NCBI GenBank assembly: GCA_022605405.1
Contig: JABYQQ010000004.1
Location: 62,001 to 126,000 of the forward strand
Source of the DNA: Earliella scabrosa
Taxonomy: Eukaryota > Basidiomycota > Agaricomycetes > Polyporales > Polyporaceae
Reading direction: 5' to 3'
Length of the DNA: 64,000 bases
Numbering within the stretch: position 1 is the stretch's first letter; the number at the start of each line of letters is the position of its first letter. The position numbers and the translations under genes are program-made. Below, piece by piece: positions 10,817 through 22,153 of this stretch. The notes beneath the pieces were generated by a model that was not told the origin of the DNA, did no database searches, and worked only from the letters and a program-made list of their open reading frames with translations.

Positions 10817-13136
10817 AACGACCAACTCTGCAGAGCTGAGCGCGGAATTCCGTCAGACTGGAAATCGCGCGCAGTAGGGGCTGTCAGGATGAGGTGTTTG
10901 TAAAGCCGGCGATGACTTCCATGGTTTAATTACCGGTGCTGGCGTTGACCAGACTGACGGCGAGTAAAAATACGTGGTCGGTTCTCTCGATGAGATGTTG
11001 GTGAGATTCGATCGACGAGGGCGATCGTTCGATCGGGTGTGAAGCCGGCGGTAAGTTGGTATGTCAGATATGTAGCCGTCCAGGACAGAGGTATCCCGGT
11101 AGATACGGTGAATAGTCGCAAACAGAGGAGGGATGGCCTGCGAAGAACGGCTAGGGCGGTGCGGGGAGAGAATAGTTGTTGAGATTTGTGCGAAGAGCGA
11201 GCGTGTGGGATCCACGTCATTGCCCGGCGCGACCGACCGGCGACGGGCGTCGTCACGGTGTCTTCGTCGAGGGTGCTGGCCCGGGGCCGGACGTCGGGCC
11301 TCGTATCGACGGCTGTTTGGAGCGCAGCCAGTGGGCGACCTTAACCTCACGGACGGCGGCCGGTTCTGCGTCCGGGCGGGGATCATCGACAGTGAGCGGC
11401 GAGAGCCGCCCGGGGGAGGTCGTCGATTGTTGAGCAGATAGGCTGAAGCCTGAGTGAGAGTGGGGGATGGCGCGTATGTACCGTATACCTGGCGGGTGAC
11501 GTGAATGTTGAACACTAGGGCACGGAGTCGTCAGCATACCGCCGGTATGGTCATAACGGCGGTGCTGGCAGCCTGAGTGCAACAAGGTAGAGCAAGACAC
11601 GAACGAATCTGGCCTGGGGTTCGACGTCGTTGGTAGAATGAGGAGTGCCGGTACCGGTGCGCAGGATTACGTGTTATGACCGTTATAGGAGGAGATGGCG
11701 ACCGGGTGGGTGTGGCCGAGCGTTTGAGTAGCCGGCGGTCGCATGAGTAGGAGGACTGTGAGATCCGTGGATGGGGGATCTGCACAGTCAGTATGCAGGC
11801 GACAGATTCGCTGTGTGAGGATGAGATTCGATGGGGAATCTGGTGATCGGGGATGTCGCGCATCTCGAGCCGGCGGTAAGCTGGGATGATAGGGGCTGCG
11901 CTCGGGGCGTTGGCGTTCGGAACGGGGGAGCGCGACGGAGCGAGTTGGTCTGTACTAGAAAGGGAGGGAGGCGTCAGCACATCTGCAAAAAAGATAGCGG
12001 TGGTGATGTCAGTGCGCACGCACGATGGAAAATGAACACAGCGTACTGAGCATATGCCTCTCTCAGAGTCAATGAGCGACTATGAAAGCGAGGACTATCG
12101 TCCAATGGGGCACTAGTAAGAGCTGTCGGGATGAGATGTCTGTAAATCCGGCGAGTAACTGCATGGTTTAGTTACCGGCGTTGGCCCAGACGGAGCGTGC
12201 GCAAAGAGACGTGGACGGTTCTGTCGATGAGGTGTTCGTCACGAGATTTGACGCCGGGGGCGATCGTTCGATCGGGTATGAAGCCGGCGGTAAGTTGGCA
12301 TGAGAGTAGGTAACCGTCGGAGATGTAGCTAGCTAGGTAGATATGGTGATCGGCAGCAAACAGAGGAGGGATGATTATTGGGCGTATACGTACGCGTCGC
12401 AGTAATGAGACGGCACCTGCAGGTCTAACCCTAACATAAAGTGTATGCGCACAGTTCGGGTGAGAATAAAGCACGGAGAGGGATGGGCACAGGCGAGGTG
12501 TGTAGTTGTGGGACGAGATGCTGGAGGTTGTCCGACGGAGGACGGTGGGTTATGGGCTGGGAGTGAACAGATCTCCGGGGGATTGAGAATGGAATGAGCG
12601 CATGGCGGTCGCAGTCGTACAAGGCAATGGATCGTCAGATACAGACAGGGAAGAAATGTCGGCTACTCAAGCATGGCAGTCTGTTAGAAGACCGGGAGGA
12701 AGGAGGTTGGAGGACGGAGGGAAGGCAGACGGTCGATAGACGGACGATCGAGAGAGATTGGGCTCGAGGGATCTCACTGTCGATCCGATCGTTGGCGGCA
12801 GTAAGGCAGAGAGACCACGTGCGTTGGGTTCCGTGTTGAGAGAGAGAGACGGGGAATGTAGCCAAAGGGAGGCTGGAGCACAGCCGGACAGGTCGAGAAG
12901 TGAGAAGCGTTCCCGATTGGGGTCACTGGCGGGTTGTGGCGTGGGAACGCAGGACGGAGGAGGAACAGTGCTCGTCCTCTCCTCCCCGACTCTCACCACC
13001 GACGCGTCGATCCTTGGGCCATGTCCGCCGCCTTCTCCAGGTCGCTCGTGCGCGGGCTCGAGGAGACCATCTCTGGCCGCTGTGTGCTCTGTCCGGAGCG
13101 TCGCCGCGGAGGGCTCTCGCTCCATTCGTTGTCTGT
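10817..13136. repeat. Decayed duplicated block upstream of MLKL-like copy B
   Basis: No gene seen. Two stretches (about 10850-11100 and 12110-12480) are copies of one dispersed repeat. Its core CGATCGTTCGATCGGG, followed by AGCCGGCGGTAAGTTGG, is at 11024-11060 and 12260-12298, with inverted copies near 20950, 57950 and 59310 and another near 54900. A minus-strand scrap at about 11240-11420 (VREVKVAHWLRSK) matches degraded GCV1 sequence. 12580-13136 is the conserved upstream region shared with copies C and E. Confidence 0.6.
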
Positions 13137-13147
13137 GTATATAACCC
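13137..13147 (+). promoter_or_regulatory. TATA box of MLKL-like copy B
   Basis: GTATATAACCC lies 106 bp before the start codon. The same box, followed by a CCAATCAAGTCGAC or similar sequence, precedes copy E (57099-57089, minus), and a one-base variant (GTATTTAACCC) precedes copy C. Conservation across copies supports a real core promoter. Confidence 0.65.
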
Positions 13148-13252
13148 ACTTCCAATCAAGTCGACCTCACTCGGCCAGTCCTAGTCCACTCCCAACCCTC
13201 CCTCTTGCACCTGCCCAGCCCTTGCTGCCTCCCTCTGCCTGCGCTCGACGCG

Positions 13253-14666
13253 ATGCTTTCCACCACATTCTCAGACGCCCGCGGCGAGGCCCCGCTCATG
13301 AGCCGAGTCGTCTCTTCTCCCCCTGCGTCCCAGTCGCTCCAGTCTTCGCCTGCCTCTCTCGCCCCCGCCCCGGCCGACGTCTTCTCGAGGGGGCGGTCGA
13401 AGAGCGTCGCGGGCTGCCAACCCTCGTCCATCGCTGGCGCGCGCCCTGTGAGTCCCTCCCGCGACCTCTCCTCCATCTGGCGTACCTCGGAGCGCGCCGC
13501 GACTCCGCCCAGCGCCGATCTGGCCAGCTGGTGGAGGGACTTCCTGCACTTGCCCTCGGACGAGGCTGAAGACAGCGACAAGCGGCGGCAGAAGCCCGCG
13601 CCCGTTGAAGAGATCGATGGCTATATGCGCACACGCGACGTACGTCTTCCCCTCCTTTCGTTTCCGACCTCTCTTGCCGTCCCACATGCCCTACCGCCCG
13701 TTCCTACTACACTCGCCATTCCCCGCTCTCCTCGTCCCACAGCGAGCTCCTACCTCGCGATAGGCATATAGCTCTCTCGCGCACGGTCTGTCCTGCACTA
13801 TGGCTCCCCACGTATCCCTCGTGCGCACGACACCCGCCCCGCCCTCTTTCGGCTTGCGGCGCGTCGCACTGCCCCGCACCACCTAAGTAAACGTTACTGA
13901 TCCAACCCCGCTCCGCAGTGCGTCTCCGCGGCGGCCACAAGCGCGCTCGGCCTCGTCACCGACGTCGTCCACGAGCTCCTCGACCTCGGCGCAGACGTCC
14001 TCCGCTTCGCCCCCGTCCCCGGCCTCGAGATCGCCGCTATCGCGCTCCTCAAAGTCTGGGACGCGCTCCAGCTCGTCAACGTGAGCACGGGGACCGCGTC
14101 TCCCGTTCTTATGCGCGCGAGCTGACCAATGATGTATTGCAGGTGAATCGGACGGCGTGTGTTCAGCTCACGGAGCGCTGTGCGACCGTCCTCCTCTCCG
14201 TCCGCTCGGAGATCGTGGAGGCTGGGGACGACGTCGGACTCGAGCTACGGCTGCCCCTGGACAGGCTCGTCGAGTACGTACCCCCCGCGTCGATCCGCGC
14301 CCTTACTGACACTGACTCTTGCTCTCAGGGCGTTCCGGGAGGTGCACCGGTTCCTCGTGAAGCAGGCGAATAGGCCGTTCATCAGGCGATACCTGGACCG
14401 AGACGAGGACGAGCGCGCGCTCGAGGGGTGCCATGCGAGTCTGACGGACGCGCTCGGCATGTTTCACGTACGTCCTTTCTTTCCTTCACGCCTTTTGGGT
14501 CGCGGAGAGAGGGGGCGCTGACCGGGATGCACTCGCGCAGACGTCGGTCCAGATCAGGATCTTGAAGCAGGTCCTCGTTTCGGAGCGCCAGAGGCGGACG
14601 GACACGGCTGCTATACTCGACTCGATCCACGCCGGACGCGGGCGAGTGGGGAGGGCGCAGTACTAG
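13253..14666 (+). CDS. MLKL-like four-helix-bundle protein, copy B
   Basis: Five exons (13253-13639, 13919-14080, 14143-14273, 14329-14467, 14541-14666) give 314 residues with no break. Residues 1-129 are a Ser/Ala/Pro-rich leader that includes the conserved tryptophan motif ASWWRDFLHLPSDE and the exon end DGYMRTRD. Residues 130-310 form the predicted helical bundle: GLVTDVVHELLDLGADVLRF, PVPGLEIAAIALLKVWDALQ, CVQLTERCATVLLSVRSEI and FLVKQANRPFIRRYLDRDED. The pattern of PVPGL, then a Cys/Arg helix with an L-L-V-E repeat, then FL-K-RPFIRR-L is what I know of the MLKL N-terminal killer domain and its many Agaricomycete relatives. There is no kinase, NACHT or other partner domain. A role in regulated cell death or allorecognition is inference. 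Upstream has a TATA box; downstream is shared with copies C and E. Confidence 0.82.
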
Positions 14667-15930
14667 TGAGTGATCGAGAGGCGTGCGTGTCGAGATGCGA
14701 TGAGGAGGGGCGGACGTGGAGGGACTTGGGTGATAGCCGCAGTGGTGGCGGACCAACTCCCGTCTGTGACGGGCTGCTATCGCTTGTCTCTCGAGTCCCT
14801 TGTGCCCGCTGGCACGGTCGACCAGCGAGCACATGCACATGTGCCTCCGGGGTGGAGGATGCAGTGTGCGCCCCGGTGAAGGGTCTATGTACATGTACAC
14901 GTTCGCGGATGCATCTGCGCGAGCGCGAGGGCCCGCTTTGAATCCGAATCCGACTTTGGGTTTGAGGCAGATCACATCTCGTGCTCCCGCGCCTTGGAGG
15001 GCATAACAGGGTGTGCGGGCGACGAGCGCAGGTTTCGTCCGCTCGCGCTTGCACTCGCACCATATGTATGTTCCCTATCACTGACCCCTGCCTGACCGTG
15101 TCGACTACTGTAGCAGAGCATCTGTCGCGACCCGAAGCTGGGGATTCGCGTCACTCCGAAGCCTCCGAGTCGGAGAGCACTTCATTGCGATCGACCGCAT
15201 CCCTTGTCCGTGTCCTACTCCCGACCCGCTAGGATTCTGTGATATGATCGCGGGCAACCGTCAGCACTCGCATAACCGAGAAGAAGGGTGTGTACCTGTT
15301 TCGCGAACTTGCAGTCTGGCATGCAATGTTGTTGGGCTGATGTACATGTCTGGATCCCACGCGCCTCCTGACGGGACGACTGCACGCGTCTTCCTGCCCT
15401 GCTGCCATTGACCTGCCAGCTTCCTGTGCACCAACTATGGTATAGCTGCAATCGTCGGGGCTTGGCTCGGGTGCTGGTAGTACTTGCTGCAGTGCTCAGT
15501 GGAAGTCCGTGTACCCGATCCTCAGGCTGCGATGTTCGGTGCCTGTTTCTGTCGCCATCGGTTCGCGCAACGGCCCCTCAGGTCCATCCGCTGCCGGGTC
15601 ATTTACGTCGTTTTAGCGTGGCAGGTCGCGGACAGAAGCCCCGTTCCGGGGCCGCTTGAACTCGCCCAGTTCAAGTTCGATGGGTTACCCACGGGAGAAG
15701 CTGCTGATCGTCGCCCTCTGGTGGAACAGATGTTGGTTTCATGTCTTATGCGGCGAAGTTTCCGCTGATGATCGAAGTCGAGTCGACAGCCTGCATAGAT
15801 ACATAGACTTGCTCAGGCCGCCTGAACGAACATGCACCATCATCCCCTCTTCGGCCTCGATATTCCACTGGCAGACCCTAGCTCTCGACACACCGAATCC
15901 GTCCACGGACTACTGCCGTGTATATCGACG
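14667..15930. other. 3' flank of copy B and spacer to the DUF6533 gene
   Basis: No gene seen. 14700-15050 is repeated, inverted, beside copies C (18260-18560) and E (55100-55440), and a related form lies inside the palindrome arms (about 7220-7587). 15080-15490 recurs in diverged form at about 52100-52490 after copy D. Block B (MLKL-like gene, this spacer, DUF6533) and block D are therefore old duplicates of one another. Confidence 0.6.
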
Positions 15931-17738
15931 ATGGCAAGTCTTCAAGACGACATCGCTCTATCTATTGCAGCGTAAGTGCGGCTCTCGCGGCACACTCGGG
16001 CTGTACGTCTTGAATCAGGGCTGACCTATAAGCTTGGTGGTTAGCGACATCGAAGCGCGCACCGCCACCGCATTCGCAGGTGATGGGACCAAAGGAGACC
16101 GACAATGGTTTGTCGTGTGCTAATTCCAGCGCATACAGTACTGTACTGGTATGACTACCTCATCACTCTGGATCAAGAACTCGAGCTGTTCTGGACCGGC
16201 AAGATCACCGGCGCAACAGTCCTGTTCTTTGTCAACCGGTACCTGAGTCTGTTCGTGACCGTATATCTATTTCCCTGGCTACCCTTCTCGATGAACTTCA
16301 AAGTACGTGCCGCGCGATAGTCTCACCATGATGGTCGTGGTCTCATTGAAGCATTCACACAGATGTCAGTGCCCATGTCACGTCTCGGCGGGTCCTCGTG
16401 GACTAACCGCTGCCGTTGTGCATATGCTAGCTGTGTAATCGAGACATGTATCGGCGCTATCGCGGAGTATCTGCAGTATGTTCCTTGGGCTGGTAAGTAC
16501 TCGATAAAGTACTCTGATGAGCAGCATGTCTGAAAGTCATGAATACTATAGTGTTCTCTTCTATGCGAATGTTTGCTTTGGGTGGGCAAAATTGGATTCT
16601 AACGGTGGTTGTGCTGCTATTGTCAATCATCAGCAGCGTCATTGCTGTGGTGAGGTTATTCACAGAGAGCGCCGACATGGTTTATTCTGACGCTATTGGC
16701 ACAGATTTACATCCCCTACTGGTCTTTTGTTCCAGATCCTGACTTGGGGTGTCAGAACAGCACTTCGCTGTCTATAGAAGCACAGCAAATGTAAGTAAGT
16801 TTGGTCACCATATACCAGTGGTTCGACACAGAACTGAACATTATAGAAGTGGGTACTAGTTGCATTGGATCTATTACCTTTTTCATCTAAATCCCTGCGC
16901 TAGTGGCTGTGATAGCAAGAATAACCCTGATCATCGCCGACATCTTGGTGCTCACTGTGACATGGGTGGCAACATATAAACATAGTCGAAACAGACATGT
17001 GCTGTCATTTGCACGGACCTTGCTGAGAGACGGTGAGTCCCAGTGTGTGAGCACAACAACACTACATACACATACTGATATGATTATGATTCACGGTGCA
17101 GGTACCCTCTACTTTCTGTACGTTTTGGCTATGAACATACAGCGTGGTCTACTCAATAGACCGTCTCAGCGCTCAGCTCCTGCTCAACTTGCTCTTCTTC
17201 GTCACATTGTTTCTCGTTGTGAGTATTAGCTCAATAAGCGTTTTGGAAGTCATGTGCGTGTATTTACATGACCATCGGCCATCCAGGATGATTCTTACCG
17301 CGAGCTTGGCGCTGTGGACTCGCTTGCATTATCTATTGCCGAGCCGTGAGCCTTCACAATCTCAACTTCTGCACCAGACCCGAGTCTGACTGCCACGAGC
17401 CTCCGGACAGTCTGAACGCCATCCTGGTCTCGCGCTTTCTCATCGATCTGCGCCACACTGACATATCCAGTGCGCACGTGCACGGTCTGTCCTCGATGAG
17501 CACGCTCCACATCGACACCAATCTGATCAGAAGTGGTCACGGCGATACTCGACCTCTCCCGACGCCAGAGAGCCGGCGGATGGACTCGGAGTTGTGCAGA
17601 GCGCTGGAGAAGGAGCACACGATGTGTAGTTGGGACGGTTGTCTGAGTCTGACCAACACAATACTGTGGCTGATGGTAGTAGATGACGAGCGTCTGAATT
17701 ACTTAATGCGGCGAAGTAACAACAGCAGGACATCATGA
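15931..17738 (+). pseudogene. DUF6533 integral membrane protein, probably decaying
   Basis: Basidiomycete multi-pass membrane protein of unknown function. The start ATGGCAAGTCTTC at 15931 and short exons at about 15931-15971, 16048-16078 and 16129-16301 splice in frame to MASLQDDIALSIAA, then the DUF6533 hallmark YWYDYLITLDQELELFW and GATVLFFVNRYLSLF. Later exons encode YLQYVPWA, VVVLLLSIISSVIAV, YIPYWSFVPDPDLGCQNSTS, LIIADILVLTVTWVATYKHS, DGTLYFLYVLAMN and the typical C-terminal NAILVSRFLIDLR. About seven hydrophobic segments are visible. Two junctions do not keep frame under GT-AG rules in my reading (near 16795-16900 and near 17145). Either I have missed unusual splice sites or the gene has frameshifts. 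A fragment of its 3' end is repeated at about 52590-52715. Confidence 0.65.
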
Positions 17739-18599
17739 TGACGAGCGGCCGCGACATGCACGTGTGCTCATGGCCACCCAGCACGAGCACGAGTTCGCGC
17801 CAATGATATCAGTCTTCTCAAGTAGCGTAGCGTGTCGAGGCGGACGGTATCAAGGGTACTAGGGGTTGGCCGCACGCCCTTGCAGAACTCCAGTGCATCA
17901 TCCGTCAAGCGCGATAGACGACGAGCAAGCACACCGGACATGAGATGAGCAAAGCTGAGATGGATGGGACATTGGGGAGCGGAGAAACGGAGTCTCGGTA
18001 TCGGTCTGCTCCTCGCTGGACGGGAATAGTGAGCAGCCTTCCGAAAAAAGAGCCCTCCTGGTATAGACGGAGATCGGTAGCAGACATTTAGCGTCCGCAT
18101 TGCGGTAATCCAACGAGACTGAAGGGAATGTAAGGTCGTACGTATCTCAACGCAAAGTATGCAGTGCAGAAGTACGCAGAAGTACGTAGAGAGAGGAGGG
18201 CAGACGATCGAGTTGCGGATGCGGAAGTGGCCATGGGACATGACATCCTGAAGCTTGTCTGACGGAGGATGGTAGTATGCCATCCGAGAGTTCGCGCGGG
18301 AGCACGAGATGTGAACTGCTTCAGATTCAGATTTGGACCCAAAGCGCGCCGATACGCGTACATGTACATCAACACCGCCCCCAGACGCTGCACCGGGGCG
18401 CCCTCCACCCCGGGCCCGGAGACACATGGCGCATGTGCACGTAGTCGGCCGTACATGCAACCACAAGGGACTCGAGAGGGACAGCACCCCGTCACAGACG
18501 GGAGGTAGATCCACCAACTGGCAACACCGCAGCTATATCCACCCAAGTCCCTCCCTCCCTCGTCCTCCGCCCCCCTCGTCATCATACTCGCGCCTGTGA
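17739..18599. other. Spacer with flank shared by copies C and E
   Basis: No gene supported. 18080-18560 closely matches 54960-55440, including the CACGAGATGTGAACTGCTTC motif. These are the 3' flanks of copies C and E, which are transcribed in the same orientation. Confidence 0.55.
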
Positions 18600-19957
18600 C
18601 TAGTACTGCGCGCTGCCCATTAGCCCGCGTCCTGCGCGTATGGAGTCGAGTATAGCAGCCGTGTCCGTCCGCCTCTGGCGCTCCGACACGAGGACCTGCT
18701 TGAGGATCCTGATCTGTACCGACGTCTGCGCGAGTGCATCCCGGTCAGCGCCCGTACCTGTCTCTCTCCCCCGCGACCCAAGAGGCATGAAGGAAAGACT
18801 GAACAGACGGAGGGACGTACATGAAACACGCCCAGCGCGTCGGTCAGACTCCCATGGCACCCCTCGAGTGCACGCTCGTCCTCGTCGCGGTCGAGGTATC
18901 GCCTGATGAACGGTCTATTGGCCTGCTTCACGAGGAACCGGTGTACTTCGCGGAACGACCTGAAGAGCCAAGAGCCGGTGAGCATTCAATGCGCGAATCA
19001 AAACACGTGGTACGCACTCGACGAGCCGATCGAGAGGGATGTGCAGCTCAAGCGCGACATCGTCCCCAGCCTCGGCAATCTCCGCGCGAACAGAGAGGAG
19101 GACGGTCGCACAGCGCTCCGTGAGCTGGACGCACGCCGTTCGATTCACCTGCAGGCATCACTCGTCAGCTCGCGCGCATGAGAACGCAAGATGCGAACCC
19201 TATACTCACGTCGACAAGCTGGAGCGCGTCCCAAACTTTGAGGAGCGCAATCGCGGCGAGTTCAAGGCCGGGGACGGGCGCGAAGCGGAGGACGTCGGCA
19301 CCGATGTTGAGGAGCTCGTGGACAACGTCGGTGGCGAGCCCGAGCGCGCTGGTGGCCGCGGCGGAGACGCGCTGAGGAGCGAGGTTTAGTTAGTAACTTT
19401 GGGAACGCATGCACGCACGGTGATCACAGGGGGTGTGAGGCAGATACGGGGGGAGGGTACGCTAATACTGTAGACGGCTCAATGTGAGACGTGGGAAGGG
19501 GGGCATGGCGAGTGTGGTTGGAACGCGCGGTGGGGCAGGAAAGAGAGGTATGAAACGAAAGGAGGAGAAGACGTACCTCGCGTGTGCGCATATAGCCATC
19601 GACATCTTCAACGGGCTTCTGCCGACGCTTGTCGCTGTCCTCGGTCTCGTCCGAGGGCAAGTGCAGAACGTCCCTCCACCAGCTGGTCAGATCACCGCTG
19701 GGCGGAGTCGCGGCGCGCTCCGAGGGACGCCAGATGGAGGACTGGTCGCGGGAGCCACTGACAGGGCAGGCGCCAGCGATGGACGAGGGTTCGCAGCCCC
19801 CGACGCTCCTCGACCGGCCCCTCGAGAAGACGTCGGCCGGGGCGGGAGCGAGAGAGGCAGGCGAGGACTGGAGCGAGTGGGATGCAGCGGGAGAAGAGAC
19901 GACTCGGCTCATGAGCGGGGCGTCACCGCGGGCGTCTGAGAATGTGGTGGAAAGCAT
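18600..19957 (-). CDS. MLKL-like four-helix-bundle protein, copy C
   Basis: Five exons read leftwards: 19957-19577, 19371-19210, 19148-19018, 18959-18821 and 18725-18600. They total 312 residues and are intact. Compared with copy B, exon 1 is two codons shorter, and exons 2-5 are 162, 131, 139 and 126 nt. Conserved elements include SWWRDVLHLPSDETED in the leader, APVPGLELAAIALLKVWDA, CVQLTERCATVLLSVRAEI, FLVKQANRPFIRRYLDRDED and the ending SVQIRILKQVLVSERQRRTD. The start is the ATG aligned with MLSTTFSDARGE of copies B and E; an upstream in-frame ATG at 20005 is less likely because the copies lose similarity there. It points away from the GCV1 fragment at 21.4 kb. Function as for copy B. Confidence 0.82.
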
Positions 19958-20062
19958 CGCGTCAAGCGTACGCAGAGGGCTGCAGCAAGGCAGGAGCAGA
20001 TGCAAGAGCGAGGGATGCGAGTAGACTAGGACTGGCCGTGTGATGTCGACTTGAGTAGGAGC

Positions 20063-20073
20063 GGGTTAAATAC
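20063..20073 (-). promoter_or_regulatory. TATA-like box of MLKL-like copy C
   Basis: On the minus strand GTATTTAACCC occupies the place of the GTATATAACCC box of copies B and E, about 106 bp before the start. One base differs from the stronger form, so expression may differ. Confidence 0.5.
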
Positions 20074-21423
20074 GATGCAGACGATGAACAGAGCGAGAGT
20101 CGTCCGCGGTGACGCTCCGGACAAAGCTCACAGCGGCCAGAGATGCTCTCATCGAGTCCGCGCATGGGTCACGACGTTGGAGAAGACGGCGGATATGGCC
20201 CCAGGATCGACGCACAGGTGGCGGTAGTCGGGGACCAGACGACGAGCACTGTTCCTACTCCGTCTGCATTCCCACGCCACAACCCGCCAGTGACCGTCCC
20301 AATCGGGAACACTTCTCACTTCTCGACCTGTCCGGCTGCACTCCCTTTGGCTACATTCCACCTGGCTGCGCGTGTCTCTCTCTCAATCCGGCTACTCAAC
20401 GCGCGTGGTCCCTCTGCGCACGTTGCTGCCGCCAACGATCGGATCGACAGTGAGATCCCTCGAGCCCAATCTCTCTCGATCGTCCGTCTATCGACCCTCT
20501 ACCCACCCTCCGTCCGCAAACCGAGTCCTTCCTCCCGGTCTTCTAACAGACTGCCATGCATGAGTAGCCGGCCTTGCTTCTCTGTCTGAACTTGACGATT
20601 CATTGCCCTGCACGACGGAGACCGCTATGCGCTCATTCCATCATCATCCCTCGGAGACCTGTTCACTCCTCGCCCATTACCCCACCGTCTTCTGTCGGAC
20701 AACCTCCTGCATATGTTAACCCACAAGTACACACCGCGCCTATGTCCATGGATCTATCTACGTGCTCGAATTCCACTCGAGCGATGCGCATATACTTTGC
20801 GTTAGGGTTGGACCTGCCAGTGTCGTCCGATTACCGCGAGCCGTACGTATACACCTAACAATCATCCCTCCTCTGTTTGCTGCCGATCGCCATATCTACC
20901 GAGATAACTATGTCCCGGATGGCTACTTACTCTCGCTGCCTATCTGACAGTGCCAACTCACCGCCGGCTTCATACCCGATCGAACGATCGCCCCCGTCAA
21001 ATCTCACCAACATCTCCGAGTCATCGACAGAACCGTCCACGTCTATTTGTGCACCGTGACTCTGGCGTCGAGGCCAACGCCGGTAAATTAACCATACAGT
21101 GACTCGCCGGCATTACAGACCTCTCGTCCTCGTTGTCCCCTAATGCGCGCGGTTTCCCCAAATGACGACAGCGTGAGCTTTCGTATGCAGATTCGTTCAT
21201 CGACTCTCAGACAGGCGTATGCGCCGTACTTACAATGTGCTCATATCCCAATCGTACGTGAAGCTCACGGCCGCTCCCTCATTCTCCGACAAGCTCACGC
21301 TTCCGTCCCAGGCTAGCGCTCCACATTTGCGTCGCTCCCGTATGGACGCATGTGGCGCGATACATGCGCCCTCCTCCACTCTCGCTCTCTGCTCCTGCTC
21401 CGCCATCGGTCGCCTCTCCCGGG
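20074..21423. repeat. Upstream duplicated block of copy C with dispersed repeat
   Basis: No gene. 20080-20600 is the conserved upstream region of the MLKL-like genes (same as 12580-13136 inverted, and 57100-57620). 20580-21120 is a copy of the dispersed repeat with the CCCGATCGAACGATCG core at about 20978. The unit stops at the GCV1-derived segment. Confidence 0.65.
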
Positions 21424-22153
21424 CAGCTCTCGATCCCGCCGTCCCCACGTCGAGGTTGTCCAGCTGCGCTCCAAACCGCCCGTGCAGCTCACCGGCCTCG
21501 GCCCGCGCGACAGTCTCCGGCTCGAGGCGGGTATGTGTCTCTACGGTCAGGACCTCGACCAGGACACGACGCCCGTCGAGGCTGGCCTCTCGTGGGTCAT
21601 CGGTACGCGCGCTCTCTTTCTCGTCCTACCTTACCCGCTTCGCTCTGCTCGCTCCTTCGCTGCAGGCAAGGAACGGCGCGAGACGGGGGACTTAATCGGT
21701 GGTGAGGGCACCTGAAGGAGGGCCCGCCCCGGCGACGCGTCGGCCTGATCGTACAAGGGGCGCCCGCGCGACGTATGTGCCTCTTTCCTCTTTCCCTCCG
21801 TGCGCAATTCCTGATACTGACCGTCTCTGCCCATGCTCCACAGAGGGCGCGAAGATCTTCTGCGAGGAGCAGGTCGGTACGTCTCCTCCTCGTCCCTCTC
21901 CACCCTCTCCTCCCACCTCATCTCTCGTCCCTCTCACCGCGCGCTCACCTACCTTCCCTTCTCCGCCCGACCGACAGGCACAGTCACGTCCTGGATTCCC
22001 CCGCCCTCGCTCGGCAAGAACATCACGATGGTGTACGTCTCGTCCGGCTCGCACAAAAAGGGCACCGCGCTCGTCGTGAACGTCCGCAACAAGCTCCGCC
22101 CAGCCACTGTCGTGCCCATGCGGTTCGTCCCCACGCGCTACTTCCGCGGCTAA
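21424..22153 (+). pseudogene. Broken partial copy of GCV1 (exons 5-8 with introns)
   Basis: Sequence from the intron 4 acceptor to the stop codon of GCV1 is copied, introns included, so this is a DNA-level duplication. Recognisable pieces are [50 protein letters not shown] and the end FVPTRYFRG. The counterpart of exon 6 lost about 10 nt, giving GGTGAGGGCACCTGA with a frameshift and stop. The counterpart of exon 7 lost 9 nt. There are no exons 1-4 and no start. Similarity continues about 320 bp past the stop into the 3' flank. It sits next to MLKL-like copy C in the opposite orientation. Not expected to make an active enzyme. Confidence 0.88.

Noticed and set aside
15931..17738. Seven-segment membrane gene as a G-protein-coupled pheromone receptor
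   Set aside because: The YDYLITLDQE and ATVLFFVNRY motifs belong to DUF6533. No STE3 or STE2 features seen.
21424..22153. GCV1-like segment as a second functional gene or a retrocopy
   Set aside because: No start or exons 1-4, a frameshift with stop is present, and introns are retained, so it is a broken genomic duplicate.
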